From Streptomyces broussonetiae (GTDB lineage: Bacteria > Actinomycetota > Actinomycetes > Streptomycetales > Streptomycetaceae): a DNA stretch of 64,000 bases. Under the pieces are notes generated by a model. The model was not told the origin of the DNA. It did not search any database and was given only the letters and a program-made list of their open reading frames with translations. A program made the translations under genes and the position numbers. Within the stretch, counting starts at the first letter, position 1, and each line of letters begins with the position of its first letter. Location: positions 9,424,001 to 9,488,000 of the forward strand of contig NZ_CP047020.1 of NCBI RefSeq assembly GCF_009796285.1, given 5' to 3'. Shown here one piece after another: positions 46,434-56,198 of the stretch.

Positions 46434-47493
46434 TCAGCCGTGGCCGTCGGGATGCAGGACCACCTTGGTCCAGCCCTCGTCCCGGTTGTCGAAGTACTCG
46501 TAAGCCGTCGGCGCATCGTCGAGGCTCAGCTCGTGCGAGACGACGAAGCTCGGCTCGGCTCTGCCCGCGGCGATCAGGTCGCGCAGGGCCCGGTTGTACC
46601 GCTTCACCGGGGCTTGGCCCCTCCCCATGTGCTGGCCCTTGAACCACATCAGGCCGTAGTCGAACGGAATCCTTCCCTGGGCCGCTAGCTCGCCCTGAGC
46701 CTCGGCACCGCCCGGAACCTCGGGCAGGAACACGCCGACCACACCCAGCGAGCCGGTGCATCGGACACTGTCGATCAGCCCGTTCAGGGTGAGGACGGCG
46801 TCCTCCCGGCCACTCGGGTCGTGGGCCTGGTAGCCGACGCACTCGCAGCCGTTGTCGGTGCCGAGCCCGAGCGTGGCCTCCTTCACAAGCTCGGCCGGGT
46901 CCTTGCTGGTCGTGTCGATCGCGACGGCGCCTATCTCCTCGGCCTTGCGCAGTCGGTCCTGCTGGTGGTCGGCGACCCAAACCGGCCGGCGCCCTTGAGG
47001 ATCGCCGAGTAGGCGGCCATGAGCCCGACCGGTCCGGCGCCGTAGACGATGGTCTGGTCCCCGGGCCCCACGCCGGCCATCTCGGTGGTGTGATAGCCCG
47101 TCGGGAAGATGTCGGCGGGCATCATGCAGTCCTTCTGCCGCTCGATGGCGTCCTCGCCCAGGCGCAGGGCGTTGAAGTCGTCGTACGGAACCCGCAGGTA
47201 CTCGGCCTGACCGCCCTGGTACGGCCCCATCTCGGCGAATCCGTAGGCGGCACCGGCCAGCGAAGGTTCCGGCTGCATGGTGAGGCAGTGGTTGGTCAGT
47301 CCCTGTTCGCACTGCTTGCAGAAACCGCAGGCGACGTTGAAGGGCAGGACGACGTAGTCACCGACCTTCACCTTGCTGACGGCGGAGCCGACCTCCACCA
47401 CCTCGCCGAGGTTCTCGTGCCCCATGCTGCGGCCCGTCTCGAAGGACGTCCCTCAGTCACGGTACGCGGTCCTTCGTAACCGGCGGCCTTCAC
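46434..47493 (-). pseudogene. Zinc-dependent alcohol/formaldehyde dehydrogenase (FdhA-like), broken
   Basis: GTG 47493 with AAAGGAG starts KAAGYEGPRTV, the normal N-terminus. About 40 codons that would include the first zinc cysteine are then missing; reading resumes in another frame at FETGRSMGHENLGEVVEVGS. The structural zinc loop CGFCKQCEQGLTNHC and the NAD fold YGAGPVGLMAAYSA are present. A one-base loss near 46985 moves the rest (VWVADHQQDRLRKAEEIGAV to DEGWTKVVLHPDGHG) to the next frame. The family includes glutathione-independent formaldehyde dehydrogenases. Two independent lesions make an assembly error alone unlikely. Confidence 0.82.
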
Positions 47494-47672
47494 GGTCGCT
47501 CCTTTCACGTCGCCCCGGTCCGCGGACCGGAAGGCGGCTGAGTGGGCTGTTGCCGGTCAGTGCCGGATCCCCGTGTACGATTCCGGCGAAACGGAGGAAT
47601 CAGGTGGAAAACGACGAACGACTCCTCCCACGCCGGTGCGTGTCACCTCGACAGGACGGGAACTCGGTGGCC

Positions 47673-48242
47673 ATGAACACCGAGCAAGGACTCCGGGGGT
47701 CGTACTGGATCGAGACCTCTGCGGGCGGCGAGCCCGCAGCCCCTCCGTCCGGGAGCCTCACCGTCGACGTCGCGGTGATCGGCGGCGGCATGGCGGGGCG
47801 CAGCACGGGCCCGAGCGGCGGCATCATGGCCGGCGTGCTGATCGCCGACCTCGTCGAGAGCCGACAGGTGGTATCGGTCCTGTACGACCCACGTCGGCTC
47901 AATTCCAAGGCCCGCGAAGGCGTGTCCTTCCTCAAGCACCAGGCACGCGTGGCCAAGCACTTCCTCGGTGACCGGCTGCCGCCCGTCACCGCACCTTCCC
48001 CCAAGGACCTCACTCCCGGAGACGGAGCGGTCCTGCGCGTGGGCCGGCACCAGTGCGCAGTTCACCGGGACGGAAGCGGCCAGCTCCGAGCCGTCTCGGC
48101 CCGCTGTACCCACCTGGGCTGTCTTGTCGCTTTCAACCGTGCGGAGCAGGCATGCGTGTGCCCATGCCATGGCTCCCGCTTCGCCCCCGACGGTCGCATC
48201 CTTCAGGGACCCGTGCGGCCACTGGAGAAACGAGAGGTCTGA
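47673..48242 (+). pseudogene. FAD-dependent oxidoreductase with Rieske domain, large internal deletion
   Basis: The 189-residue frame begins MNTEQGLRGSYWIETSAGGE and VDVAVIGGGMAG, the FAD-binding GxGxxG motif, then jumps directly to SGGIMAGVLIADLVESRQVV, the C-terminal end of the FAD domain, and continues with an intact Rieske domain: SARCTHLGCLVAFNRAEQAC and CPCHGSRFAPDG hold the two Cys and two His ligands. Relatives are about 500 residues, so some 310 codons are missing, with the frame kept. The product might still fold as a Rieske protein with a short leader, which is why it deserves a check. Followed after 5 bases by a HAD gene. Confidence 0.75.
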
Positions 48243-48247
48243 GTGGC

Positions 48248-48916
48248 ATGGAACGGGCAGCCCTGTTCGACGTGGACGGAACCCTCGTCGACACCAATCA
48301 TCTGCACGTGGTCACCTGGTGGGAGGCTTTCCGCCGGGCCGGGCACCGGGTGCCGACGCACGCCATCCACCGTGCGGTCGGGCTCGGCTCCGAGGACCTC
48401 GTCGCCCATCTGCTCGGCGAGGGCGGACAGGCGGCCCTGGCCCCCGGCGAGGCGGAGGACCTCAGCGCAGCGCACAAGGTGCTGTACGCCCAGTACTTCG
48501 AGCGGCTGACTGCGCTGCCGGACGCAGGTCGTCTGCTGCGGCGGCTGGCCGACGACGCCTGGACGGTCGTCCTCGCCACCTCGGCGAGCGACGACGAACT
48601 CGCCGCGCTGCGGCGGGCGATCGACGCGGACGACGCCATCAAGGCGACAGCGAGCGCCGACGACGTCTCCGAAGGCAAACCTGCTCCCGAGCCCGTCGAA
48701 CGGGCGCTGGAACTGGCCGGCGTACCGGCGGAGCGTGCCGTCTTCGTCGGCGACACGGTGTGGGACATGCGGGCGGGCACCCGTGCGGGCGTGCGGTGCG
48801 TGGCGCTGCTGTGCGGCGGCATTCCCCGCGCGGACCTGGAGGAGGCCGGCGCCGACGCCGTTTTCGCCGACCCGGCCCAGCTGCTCACCGAGCTGGCGCG
48901 CAGTCCGTTCGCCTGA
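48248..48916 (+). CDS. HAD-superfamily phosphatase (phosphoglycolate-phosphatase-like)
   Basis: 222 residues. HAD motif I FDVDGTLVDTNHLHVVTWWE with nucleophile Asp, cap domain from residue 17, motif II VVLATSASDDELAALR with Ser/Thr, motif III Lys in DVSEGKPAPEPVERALE, and motif IV AVFVGDTVWDMRAGTRAG. It should hydrolyse a small phosphate ester. ATG 48248 lies five bases after the stop of the deleted FAD-Rieske gene, so they share an operon. A 20-codon scrap of a paralogue is at 30686-30810. Confidence 0.9.
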   Translation: MERAALFDVDGTLVDTNHLHVVTWWEAFRRAGHRVPTHAIHRAVGLGSEDLVAHLLGEGGQAALAPGEAEDLSAAHKVLYAQYFERLTALPDAGRLLRRLADDAWTVVLATSASDDELAALRRAIDADDAIKATASADDVSEGKPAPEPVERALELAGVPAERAVFVGDTVWDMRAGTRAGVRCVALLCGGIPRADLEEAGADAVFADPAQLLTELARSPFA

Positions 48917-49011
48917 CGCCGTTGTCACGTTCACTGCGCGGGGGCACCCGTGTGGTGCCGCCGGTTCATGGCCGGCCCACCACGCCCTTGCGGCGCGTTC
49001 GGAGTAGAACC

Positions 49012-49050
49012 GTGAAGGCTCTCGTCATCAACTGCACGCTGAAGAAATGA
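49012..49050 (+). pseudogene. Flavodoxin-like reductase start, 12 codons left
   Basis: GTG 49012 reads VKALVINCTLKK and stops. The phrase is the usual N-terminus of NAD(P)H-dependent flavodoxin-family reductases in streptomycetes (KALVINCTLKxSP). The rest is gone and a methyltransferase fragment follows at once. Confidence 0.5.
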
Positions 49051-49052
49051 GC

Positions 49053-49700
49053 GGATCACCGGCCGTACCGAGGTCCTGGACCTGGACGCGCTCGCGGTGG
49101 CGGCGCCCCGCCAGAGCGCCCGGGTCACCGCAGTGGACATCGCCTGGAAGGCGCTCGCCACGGCCTGGCGCAACGCCCTGCTGAGGGGGTAGGCGGTGCA
49201 GGTACGACACGGTGACGTTCGCCGTGACAGGTCGTCACTTCGATCTCGTCATCGCCAATCCGCCCTATGTGCCCGACCCCGGCGCAGCCCCGTGGCCGGG
49301 CCGTGCCCGGGCCTGGAACGCCGGCGCGGACGGCCGCCTGCTCATCGACCACATCTACGCGGCGGCCCCGGCGATCCTGTGCCCGGCGGGGCGGCTGCCG
49401 ATGGTGCACTCGCACCTCAGCGGCGTCGAGGAGACGCTGGTCCGTCTCCGGGTGGCCGGACTGCGCACGGAGGTCGACCGGGCCCGGACGCCTGCTCCGG
49501 CCCCTGCGCGGTGCGCTCGTCGGCCACTTCACGACCGTCGAGATGACGTCCTCCCCGGCCTCCCGCCGCCTGGCCCGGACCCTGCGTCGGATGGGCCGCA
49601 GGCTCGGCGGCCGTGCGCACGCAGCGAGGCGACTCAGGGGCTCCTCACGCCGACTCCGCGCTGGAGAGGATGAGGCGGCGCGTACCGGCGTGTGTGTGCC
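49053..49700 (+). pseudogene. HemK-like N5-glutamine/SAM methyltransferase, broken
   Basis: A first frame has GRTEVLDLDALAVAAPRQSA, RVTAVDIAWKALATAWRNAL up to a stop at 49190; the glycine-rich SAM motif between LDL and ALAVAA is deleted. A second frame from 49200 has FDLVIANPPYVPDPGAAPWP with the NPPY catalytic motif, WNAGADGRLLIDHIYAAAPA and MVHSHLSGVEETLVRLRVAG. The remainder is out of frame. Such enzymes methylate release factors or act on small molecules. Not functional. Confidence 0.75.
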
Positions 49701-50087
49701 ATGTCCGACGAGGAGCTGGTTGCCAGGACATGTCACCGCCAGTCTGGTGGTCTTCCACGGCGGGGGAGCGTGATCAGTTCGAGTGGCCTTGCGGAACCCC
49801 GACCGGCTCCGCCTGCGCGCCTGACGCCCGTAGCTTCCCAAGTGCTGGGCAGGACGCACCGCGCGGGCGGTGGAGGGCCCGGACCGCACGGGCCGCGACT
49901 TCTCGCCTACAGGCAGTGGTACGGGGGCCTCGTCCACTCGGCCCGGCCTGTCAGCGACCGCGCTTCGGGATGGTGACTGCCCGCCGTGAGCAGTTGCTCG
50001 GCGCGGCGGTGGGGGAGCCGTAGTGAGATGGGTTCTGGACGTTGCGGAGCGGTTGCTCTGCGCAGGTACTTGAGTGGCTTGACGGTC
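49701..50087. other. Region without a supportable gene
   Basis: About 390 bases with open frames but no motif; no ribosome site followed by coding-like sequence was found. Confidence 0.35.
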
Positions 50088-50707
50088 TCACTCAGGTCGC
50101 GCTGTCCCCTTCCCGGATGGCGACCTGTCAGTGATGTGCGGTGTGCTGAGGCCGGTCGGTGCGGTTGCGGGCGTGTGAGCGGCTGCCGGTGTCCCGTTTT
50201 GTGGCGATGGCTGCCGTGAGCCGCTATTGGACAGGTCGGGCAGGGGTGCGCCGTCGACGGTGGTGACGACCTCCTCGGCGAGGCGGTGCAGTTTGGTGTT
50301 CTGGGATGCCGTGACCATTACGTTCCTGGCCTTGTCGCGGGTCCAGGCCGAAGGTGGCCATGAGGATGCCGCGGGCCAGGTCGATGTCCGGACGGGTGCG
50401 CATGGCGCGCCTGAGATGGACGAGTTCGGTCCGCAGGAGACCGTCGTCGGAGTCCTCCCACGGCGCTGCGGGTTTCCGGGCGGGTGGGGTGGTGTGATGG
50501 GGGCGGGGGAGAAGAGGATGCGGGTGTCGGCGTAGGCCAGCAGACGCTGTGCGGAGGCTCTGACGGGCGTCGAGGGAGAACTCTCCGGTGACGGTGACGG
50601 TGACACGGGTGCCTCCCGGTCCCGCCTGCACGCGCAGAGTCCTGAGGGGGCGGGGTGCGGATGGCGTTGTCGCCGACGGCGGTCGTGTCCCAGGCCGGTA
50701 GCGTCAT
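50088..50707 (-). pseudogene. STAS-ANTAR regulator with frameshifts
   Basis: ATG 50707, with GGAGGAGG upstream, opens MTLPAWDTTAVGDNAIRTPP. Another frame then reads RVTVTVTGEFSLDARQSLRT, the start of a STAS domain, but its core is deleted. The ANTAR RNA-binding domain follows as LRTELVHLRRAMRTRPDIDL, ARGILMATFGLDP in one frame and ASQNTKLHRLAEEVVTTVDG in another, up to a tail ending at 50088. ANTAR domains act as antiterminators by binding paired hexanucleotide hairpins. At least three lesions are needed to explain the present state. Confidence 0.72.
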
Positions 50708-51041
50708 GATTACCTCCTCCGGACCTCCGGTTGTTCTTCTGCCCACTCACCCGGCCCCTGCGAGACATCAAGGCCTACATGAATTAGCGTTCGTGTTTTG
50801 GATAGCGCGAACAAGTGGTCGTAGCAGTGTGGACATGGCGGAAGTCCATGGAGTGCCGGAGCCGCCAGGGTCTTTGCGTGTAGTCGATTCGTCCGGTTGG
50901 TCAGGGGACTCCGCGGGTTGTCAGGGGCCGTTGTGGGTCGCGGGTGGTGTAGCGGCAGGCTGCGAGCCGGACTGTCTGCTCGGCTCGCAGATTCGCTCAG
51001 GCAGTGCTCTTCTTGATCACGTGTCCGGTGGCGGTCACGGG

Positions 51042-51419
51042 TCAGGTGTCGGAGGTGGTGTCCTGCTGTGCCGTTTCCTGGAAGTCGGCGACGGCGGCGC
51101 CGTACGTCTTCGCCCAGTCGGTCAGGGCGGCGATGGGTTCGGTGAGGGTCTGACCGAGGTCGGTGAGGCTGTATTCGACCTGTGGGGGTGCCTCGGCATA
51201 GGCACGGCGTTCGACCAGGCCGTAGCTCTGAAGTCTGCGCAGTGTCCGGGTGAGTACCTTGCGGAAGACGCCACCGACGAGGTCGACGAGTTCACCGTGC
51301 CGGCGGGACCGGCGACTGAGGGCGAACAGAACGACGACGGCCCATTTGTTGGTGATGATGTCGATGGCGAGCCGGGCGGGGCAGTCGGCGAGGAAGACGC
51401 TTCCGGCTGAGTCGTGCAC
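51042..51419 (-). CDS. HxlR-family transcriptional regulator
   Basis: 125 residues: CPARLAIDIITNKWAVVVLF, ALSRRSRRHGELVDLVGGVF, RKVLTRTLRRLQSYGLVERR and YSLTDLGQTLTEPIAALTDW, the full HxlR winged helix. The cysteine at the front (CPARLAIDII) is the one that senses electrophiles or oxidants in many HxlR proteins. ATG 51419 lies 50 bases from the divergent hydrolase, with an inverted repeat GTTACC-AGGA-GGTACC between. It most likely represses that gene. Confidence 0.88.
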   Translation of the reverse strand: MHDSAGSVFLADCPARLAIDIITNKWAVVVLFALSRRSRRHGELVDLVGGVFRKVLTRTLRRLQSYGLVERRAYAEAPPQVEYSLTDLGQTLTEPIAALTDWAKTYGAAVADFQETAQQDTTSDT

Positions 51420-51427
51420 GGCCGAAC

Positions 51428-51443
51428 GTTACCAGGAGGTACC
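51428..51443. promoter_or_regulatory. Probable HxlR operator
   Basis: GTTACC-AGGA-GGTACC, an imperfect inverted repeat in the 49-base gap between the HxlR and hydrolase genes. Confidence 0.45.
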
Positions 51444-51468
51444 TATCGGCTCAGTAGCGTCTTTCTGC

Positions 51469-52212
51469 ATGAGTACGTCGCACACGAAGGCCTATGTTCT
51501 TGTCCATGGTGCCTGGCACAGCGGGCGCGTCTGGGACCGCGTGGTTCCCTTGCTGGCCCGGGCCGGGCATCAGGCGTTCGCCCCTTCGCTGACCGGCCAC
51601 GGCGAGAAGGAACACCTGCTCACTCCAGACGTCGACCTGGACACCCACGTCGCCGACGTCGTTGCTCTCCTCAGCAAGTGGGATCTCACCAACGTGGTGC
51701 TGGTCGGGCACAGTTACGCAGGGATGGTCATATCCGGCGTGGCCGGCGAGGTCCCGGACCGGATCGCGCATCTGGTCTACGTCGACGCGATGGTCCCGAC
51801 TGACGGTGAGAGCGCGCTGGACGTCATACCGGAGAAGACCCAGCGGCTGATCGACGCGGCCGCCGCCTCCGACGCCCCCTGGCGCATCCCGCCCGTGCCG
51901 GAAATGCCCGCGCCGATGGGTCTGTTCGGGGTGACCGACCCGGCGGACACGGCGTGGCTGCGCACCATGCTGTCGGACGAGTCGGTGCGCTGCTTCCTGC
52001 AGCCGGTCCGGCTGGACAACCCGGCCGTGGACGCGATTTCCCGGACGCACATCCACTGTGTCGGAAGCGCACCGGGGGACGTCACGCGCCGCCCGGTTCC
52101 GGCGGTGCAGCCCAATGGCGCTGAGTCCCAGGTGTGGGAGCTGCGGAGCGGCCATGACTGCATGGTCACCGTGCCGGAGGCACTCACCGACCTGCTGCTG
52201 AAGGCTGGCTGA
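51469..52212 (+). CDS. Alpha/beta hydrolase (salicylate-esterase-like)
   Basis: 247 residues from ATG 51469 (MSTSHTKAYVLVHGAWHSGR). Nucleophile elbow VVLVGHSYAGMVISGVAGEV with Ser, Asp in the strand before the cap, and late histidine ELRSGHDCMVTVPEALTDLL. This resembles plant methyl-ester hydrolases and bacterial homologues of the MES type. It is divergent from an HxlR regulator that should respond to its substrate or to stress. The unrelated hydrolase at 42077 shares only the general fold. Confidence 0.88.
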   Translation: MSTSHTKAYVLVHGAWHSGRVWDRVVPLLARAGHQAFAPSLTGHGEKEHLLTPDVDLDTHVADVVALLSKWDLTNVVLVGHSYAGMVISGVAGEVPDRIAHLVYVDAMVPTDGESALDVIPEKTQRLIDAAAASDAPWRIPPVPEMPAPMGLFGVTDPADTAWLRTMLSDESVRCFLQPVRLDNPAVDAISRTHIHCVGSAPGDVTRRPVPAVQPNGAESQVWELRSGHDCMVTVPEALTDLLLKAG

Positions 52213-52623
52213 CCGTTGGCCTGGCCCGGTTCCTTGCCGGCTTGCCGGATCCACGCGCTCGCCGTGGCCGGCGTTTCCCGCTGATCGCGATCGTGGCGGC
52301 TGCGGCGGCGAGCGTGCTGGGCGGCGCGAGATCCCTGACCGCGGTCACCGAGTGGATAGCGGACGCCCCCCGCTGCTGGCCGCGATGGACCACACCGGCA
52401 TCGTGCTCGGGCAGCGCCGGATTGACGACAAGAGCAATGAGACACCGGCCTTCGCCCCCCTGCTGACCGGGATCAACCTGCAGAACACGGTGATCACAGC
52501 CGATGCGGCCCACACGCAGCACGCGAACGGCACGCCTGCCGTCATACCGCCCGAGACCCACAGCGACCCCTGGCAGCCCTCGGCATCACCTGATCAACCT
52601 GGACGGATCAACTACACGCAATA
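52213..52623 (+). mobile_element. ISAs1-family transposase remnant
   Basis: Reads LARFLAGLPDPRARRGRRFP, LIAIVAAAAASVLGGARSLT, AVTEWIADAP, the N-terminal part of an ISAs1 transposase, then after a deletion AMDHTGIVLGQRRIDDKSNE, TPAFAPLLTGINLQNTVITA and DAAHTQ, which holds a catalytic Asp block. The C-terminal third is missing. It starts immediately after the hydrolase stop. Confidence 0.78.
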
Positions 52624-52679
52624 GCCCTGGCCCCAGCCGCACAACGGGTGGACGTTCCTGACCAACCACGCGCGCGTGG

Positions 52680-52973
52680 TTGGCGAGCATCGCCGACAAC
52701 CACAACGCCCGCATCCGCAACATCGCCGCGCGCTGCCGACGAACCGAGCGCGCCGTGCAGAAGATCATCGCGGACCTGGAGCAGGACGGCTACCTCTCGC
52801 ACACCCGCCACGGTCGCGTCAACCGGTACAGCATCGACTCGGGCAAGGTCCTGCGACACCGGGCCGAGGCAGGCCTGACGGTGGCGTCACTGTTGTCGAT
52901 GCTGCTCAGGGACGAGGACGAACGCCGAGGCGCCGAGGATCACGACGCGACCACGCGGAAGGCTGCCCCGTAG
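52680..52973 (+). CDS. Winged-helix DNA-binding protein, possibly truncated at the front
   Basis: 97 residues from TTG 52680: ASIADNHNARIRNIAARCRR, TERAVQKIIADLEQDGYLSH, TRHGRVNRYSIDSGKVLRHR, the complete winged helix of an ArsR/MarR-like protein frequent in streptomycetes. Relatives begin about 10 residues earlier with WTFLTNHARV; this phrase is present just upstream in another frame (52651-52680), so a one-base shift may have removed the native start. A TTG start without a clear ribosome site could rescue it. Confidence 0.6.
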   Translation: MASIADNHNARIRNIAARCRRTERAVQKIIADLEQDGYLSHTRHGRVNRYSIDSGKVLRHRAEAGLTVASLLSMLLRDEDERRGAEDHDATTRKAAP

Positions 52974-53277
52974 CCCCCGCGTACCCGCTGATGCCGTCCT
53001 CACCGAGACCGGCTGGTGGCCGCCCACCCGCTCCTGCGGTCCCGACGCAGAGCCCCGTCCTCGTGGCTGCCTGGTTTGCCTGCCGGATCAAAGGGCATGC
53101 GGGCTTTCGTGCTTCGGACCGGAGGCGCATGCCCAGCGGAGGAAGCCGGGGGCCGGCACTGACCGGCAACCTCGGCAACTCCTCTGCGGGCAGTCCCTGA
53201 CAACACTGTTCGGGCCGCCCCCCAGACGAACGCCGTCTTCGGGACCGCCCTGAAAACCCGTTCAGGAGCGAATCCGC

Positions 53278-54129
53278 ATGCTGACCGACACGTCGACGCC
53301 CCGCCCCGCTACGCCCGAGACCGCCGCCGGCTCACTTGCAGGCCGACGCAGCCACGACGACGCCCCCGACACCGCGGCACTGTTCGATCGGCTCGTGGAA
53401 CTGGACGACGGCCCCGAGCGTGAGGTCGTGCGCGACGCACTCGTTGCCGCCTGGCTGCCCATGGCCCACCGGATCGCCGGCCGTTTCCGTGACCGTGGTG
53501 AGCTGCTGGAGGATCTGCGTCAGGTGGCCGCCCTCGGCCTGGTGAGGGCCGTGGACCGGTACGACCCCTCCCGGGGGGCTTTCGAGAGCTACGCCGTGCC
53601 GACCATCACCGGTGAGGTCAGGCGGCACTTCCGGGACCGGATGTGGGCCGTCCGGGTGCCGCGCCGGGTGCAGGAACTGCGCAACCGGGTGCGGCTGGCC
53701 CGCCGGGAGCTGGCACGGCGGCCCGGTGCTGCCGAGCCCACCACGGCCGATGTCGCCGCCCACACCGGCCTGACCGAGGAGGAGGTGTCAGCGGGCCTTG
53801 AGGCGCTGGAGAGCTTCAGGGCCCTGTCACTGGACGCTGAACTGCCCACCGGTGACGAGGGATCCAGCCTCGCCGACACCCTCGGCGCCGCCGACGCCTC
53901 GTACGACGTGGTGGTGGACCGTGAGGCGGCCAAGGCGGGCCTGCGCCGACTGCCGGAACGGGAGCGGGCCATCCTCTACATGCGGTTCTTCGAGGACGCG
54001 ACGCAGAGCCGTATCGCCGATCGGTTCGGCATCTCCCAGATGCACGTCTCCCGGCTGATCAGCCGCAGCTGCGCCCGGATCCGCGCCGAAGCCCTGGCGG
54101 AGCGGCCCGGGGACCGCGTCGCGGCGTGA
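53278..54129 (+). CDS. RNA polymerase sigma factor, SigF/SigB group (second copy)
   Basis: 283 residues, with region 2 VRDALVAAWLPMAHRIAGRF, DLRQVAALGLVRAVDRYDPS, ESYAVPTITGEVRRHFRDRM, region 3 TADVAAHTGLTEEEVSAGLE, and region 4 RRLPERERAILYMRFFEDAT, IADRFGISQMHVSRLISRSC. It is closely similar to the sigma factor at 13664, especially in regions 2 and 4. CAGGAG before ATG 53278 is a good ribosome site. A 14-base identity, TTCGGACCGGAGGC, lies upstream of both sigma genes. Probably controlled by a STAS/RsbW partner switch. Confidence 0.93.
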   Translation: MLTDTSTPRPATPETAAGSLAGRRSHDDAPDTAALFDRLVELDDGPEREVVRDALVAAWLPMAHRIAGRFRDRGELLEDLRQVAALGLVRAVDRYDPSRGAFESYAVPTITGEVRRHFRDRMWAVRVPRRVQELRNRVRLARRELARRPGAAEPTTADVAAHTGLTEEEVSAGLEALESFRALSLDAELPTGDEGSSLADTLGAADASYDVVVDREAAKAGLRRLPERERAILYMRFFEDATQSRIADRFGISQMHVSRLISRSCARIRAEALAERPGDRVAA

Positions 54130-54234
54130 TATCAACTGCCGTCATGGAGCGGTCCGGATGCTGCTGCCGCGTGGCGTCACACACGGCTGAGGGCCTGGGC
54201 GTGTGATGGCAGTCCGGGCCCTCGGGCGGCGGCT
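54130..54234. other. Short intergenic stretch before repeat copy 2
   Basis: No gene; leads into the 113-bp repeat. Confidence 0.4.
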
Positions 54235-54347
54235 GCCTCACCCCTGGTGCCGACGGCGCACAGGGGCTGGGGCTGACCTTCAACACCGAGCGCGCACAGC
54301 CCTACCGGGTGGGCTGACCGCAGGAGGCAGCGCCGATGAGCACCACT
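54235..54347 (+). repeat. 113-bp repeat, copy 2
   Basis: Gapless match to 22639-22751. It again carries the end of an enolase-superfamily gene (NTERAQPYRVG and stop), the AGGAGG site and ATGAGCACCACT, but the gene body that follows is different. Confidence 0.75.
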
Positions 54348-54482
54348 CCGACCGGCAATGTCGCGGAACTGGACCTCATCCGGGGCCGCATGGGAAAGAT
54401 GCCTTCAGACATCCGGGCCGGGCTGGAAGACGCCTTCGGCCGCCACGGCCCGACACGGATCCCCGGGACACCCCGGAGTGAA
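54336..54482 (+). pseudogene. Unrecognised N-terminal fragment after repeat copy 2
   Basis: ATG 54336 has a good AGGAGG site and reads MSTTPTGNVAELDLIRGRMG, KMPSDIRAGLEDAFGRHGPT, RIPGTP before coding character is lost. No family recognised. The remaining stretch to 55046 has only weak frames, including a Pro/Ala-rich minus frame (55028-54777) that I could not support. Confidence 0.3.
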
Positions 54483-55046
54483 CGGGCCCTGGGCCGGAAG
54501 CCGCCGTCGGCCCGGGACAGGCCGGCCCGTTGCGGCGACGATCTACGAAGCCAGGCCAGGCCTCACCGGCTCGGCCACATTTCCGCAGTGCCGCCAATTC
54601 AGCGGTCGCACGGCGGGGTCTTGCAGAGAACGGCCGTTCGGAGCGAAAGTCGAGCGCTGCCTGACTCCGGGTACGGGTGGGCATCGTGCAGGGCTGGAGG
54701 AACGCACGCAGTTGCGCCCCAGCATCGAGGTCACTCGATGCCTCTTTCCCAGGTCCCCAGCCCCGGCGGCCGATACCTAGAACCTCGCAGCCCGCCGGAC
54801 GGGAGCTGGCTCTTTCGTGGTGACGGCCGACGCCGGCGGCTGCGGCAACTGGCTCGCCGCACCCGAGGGTTCGGCCACCGCGGGAGCGACGTCGCCGTGT
54901 GCGTCCTGCTGCTGTGGGGCCGCCTGCCCCGCCGTCCCGTCCGGCCGGCACAGCTCCGCCGGTCCGGAGACCCTGCACGGCACGAGGCCTCCTGGGCGGT
55001 TACTGAGCCGCGGCTCCGTGCGCCGCACGCGAGGAGGCGTACGTGC

Positions 55047-56003
55047 TCAGTCGCGCAGGGTCTCGGCGGGACTGGAGCCGTACATGGTTCGGTAGAGGGC
55101 CGCGAAGCGGCCGGGGTGGGCGAAGCCCCAGCGGGCGGCGACATCGCCGACGGTGGCACCGCTGTGGGGGTCGGCTGCGAGAAGGTCGCGGTGCGCGTGT
55201 GCCAGGCGCACCCGGCGCAGGTAGGCCATCGGTGTGGTGTCCAGATGCCGGCGGAAGGCGTACTGGAGGGTGCGGATCGTGACATGGACGGCGGCCGCGA
55301 TGTCGGCGACGGTGATGGGCCGGTCGGCGTGGTCCTCGATGTAGGCGATGGCGCGTCTCAGGGTGGTGGGGTGTGCGTCCTTGCGGTCCTGTCCGGTGGG
55401 GTCGGTCTGGGCGGTGTTGGGAAAGGCCGCCAGGACGCTGGCGGCCAGCAACTGGCTGCTGGCCGAGACGATCAGCGGTTGTGCCGCGGTGTCCGGGTCG
55501 GCCAGGACATGGTCACGCAGGTAGAAGATGGTGGCCTTCAACCGGTCTCCGGCGGCCTGGGAACGTGGCCGGTGCCCGGTCAGCCGTACTCGCTCGAGCC
55601 GCCGTCCTCCGGAGGCAGCGGCCACCTGGTCCAGGAGAGCGGGATCGAGCATCGTGATGTTGTACCGCGCGTTGCAGATGCGTCCCGAGTACGGCAGGTC
55701 TGGAGGCGCGAACAGCACGGTGTCACCGGGGCCGAAGGAATCCCGGACGCGGTGGAAGACGTGGTCCTGGACGCTTCCCTCGTGCATCACGCACAGACAG
55801 ATCCGGCCGAGTGGGGTGACCGAGTACGACATCTCGAAGTTCAGGTCGAGTTCGTCCACGCTGATCGACGTCGTGCTGTCGCGGCGTACGCGTGCCGTGC
55901 GGGCGGTGGGGGTCGTGCTGCCGATGCGCATCCGCGCATAGGCGTGACAGAGGAATTCCTCCGTCACGCCGAGGTCGTCGCTTTCGAACACCAGCGAGTC
56001 CAT
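55047..56003 (-). CDS. AraC-family transcriptional regulator
   Basis: 318 residues. The N-terminal sensing domain contains SISVDELDLNFEMSYSVTPL, GDTVLFAPPDLPYSGRICNA; the C-terminal double helix-turn-helix is TLRRAIAYIEDHADRPITVA, DIAAAVHVTIRTLQYAFRRH, LDTTPMAYLRRVRLAHAHRD, then VGDVAARWGFAHPGRFAALY, RTMYGSSPAETLRD. ATG 56003 (MDSLVFESDDLGVTEEFLCH) is the likely start; a further in-frame start upstream adds no domain. No target operon is next to it, so it may act elsewhere. Confidence 0.92.
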   Translation of the reverse strand: MDSLVFESDDLGVTEEFLCHAYARMRIGSTTPTARTARVRRDSTTSISVDELDLNFEMSYSVTPLGRICLCVMHEGSVQDHVFHRVRDSFGPGDTVLFAPPDLPYSGRICNARYNITMLDPALLDQVAAASGGRRLERVRLTGHRPRSQAAGDRLKATIFYLRDHVLADPDTAAQPLIVSASSQLLAASVLAAFPNTAQTDPTGQDRKDAHPTTLRRAIAYIEDHADRPITVADIAAAVHVTIRTLQYAFRRHLDTTPMAYLRRVRLAHAHRDLLAADPHSGATVGDVAARWGFAHPGRFAALYRTMYGSSPAETLRD

Positions 56004-56198
56004 CACCCCGTCATCCTGCCAGCGCGACGCCCGGGGCGGGGAGGCGGTCGCCACAACGTCTGCCTACTTCGAGGCCGGATTTCGTTTTGTGGACAGCGGC
56101 GGCATCGACTGTTCGTTCCGAATCCCCTCAAGGATGCCGGGTGCGGGCAGCAGTGCGAGAGACCGGTATCGCAGTCCGACCAGGGAGCCCTCCTCACG

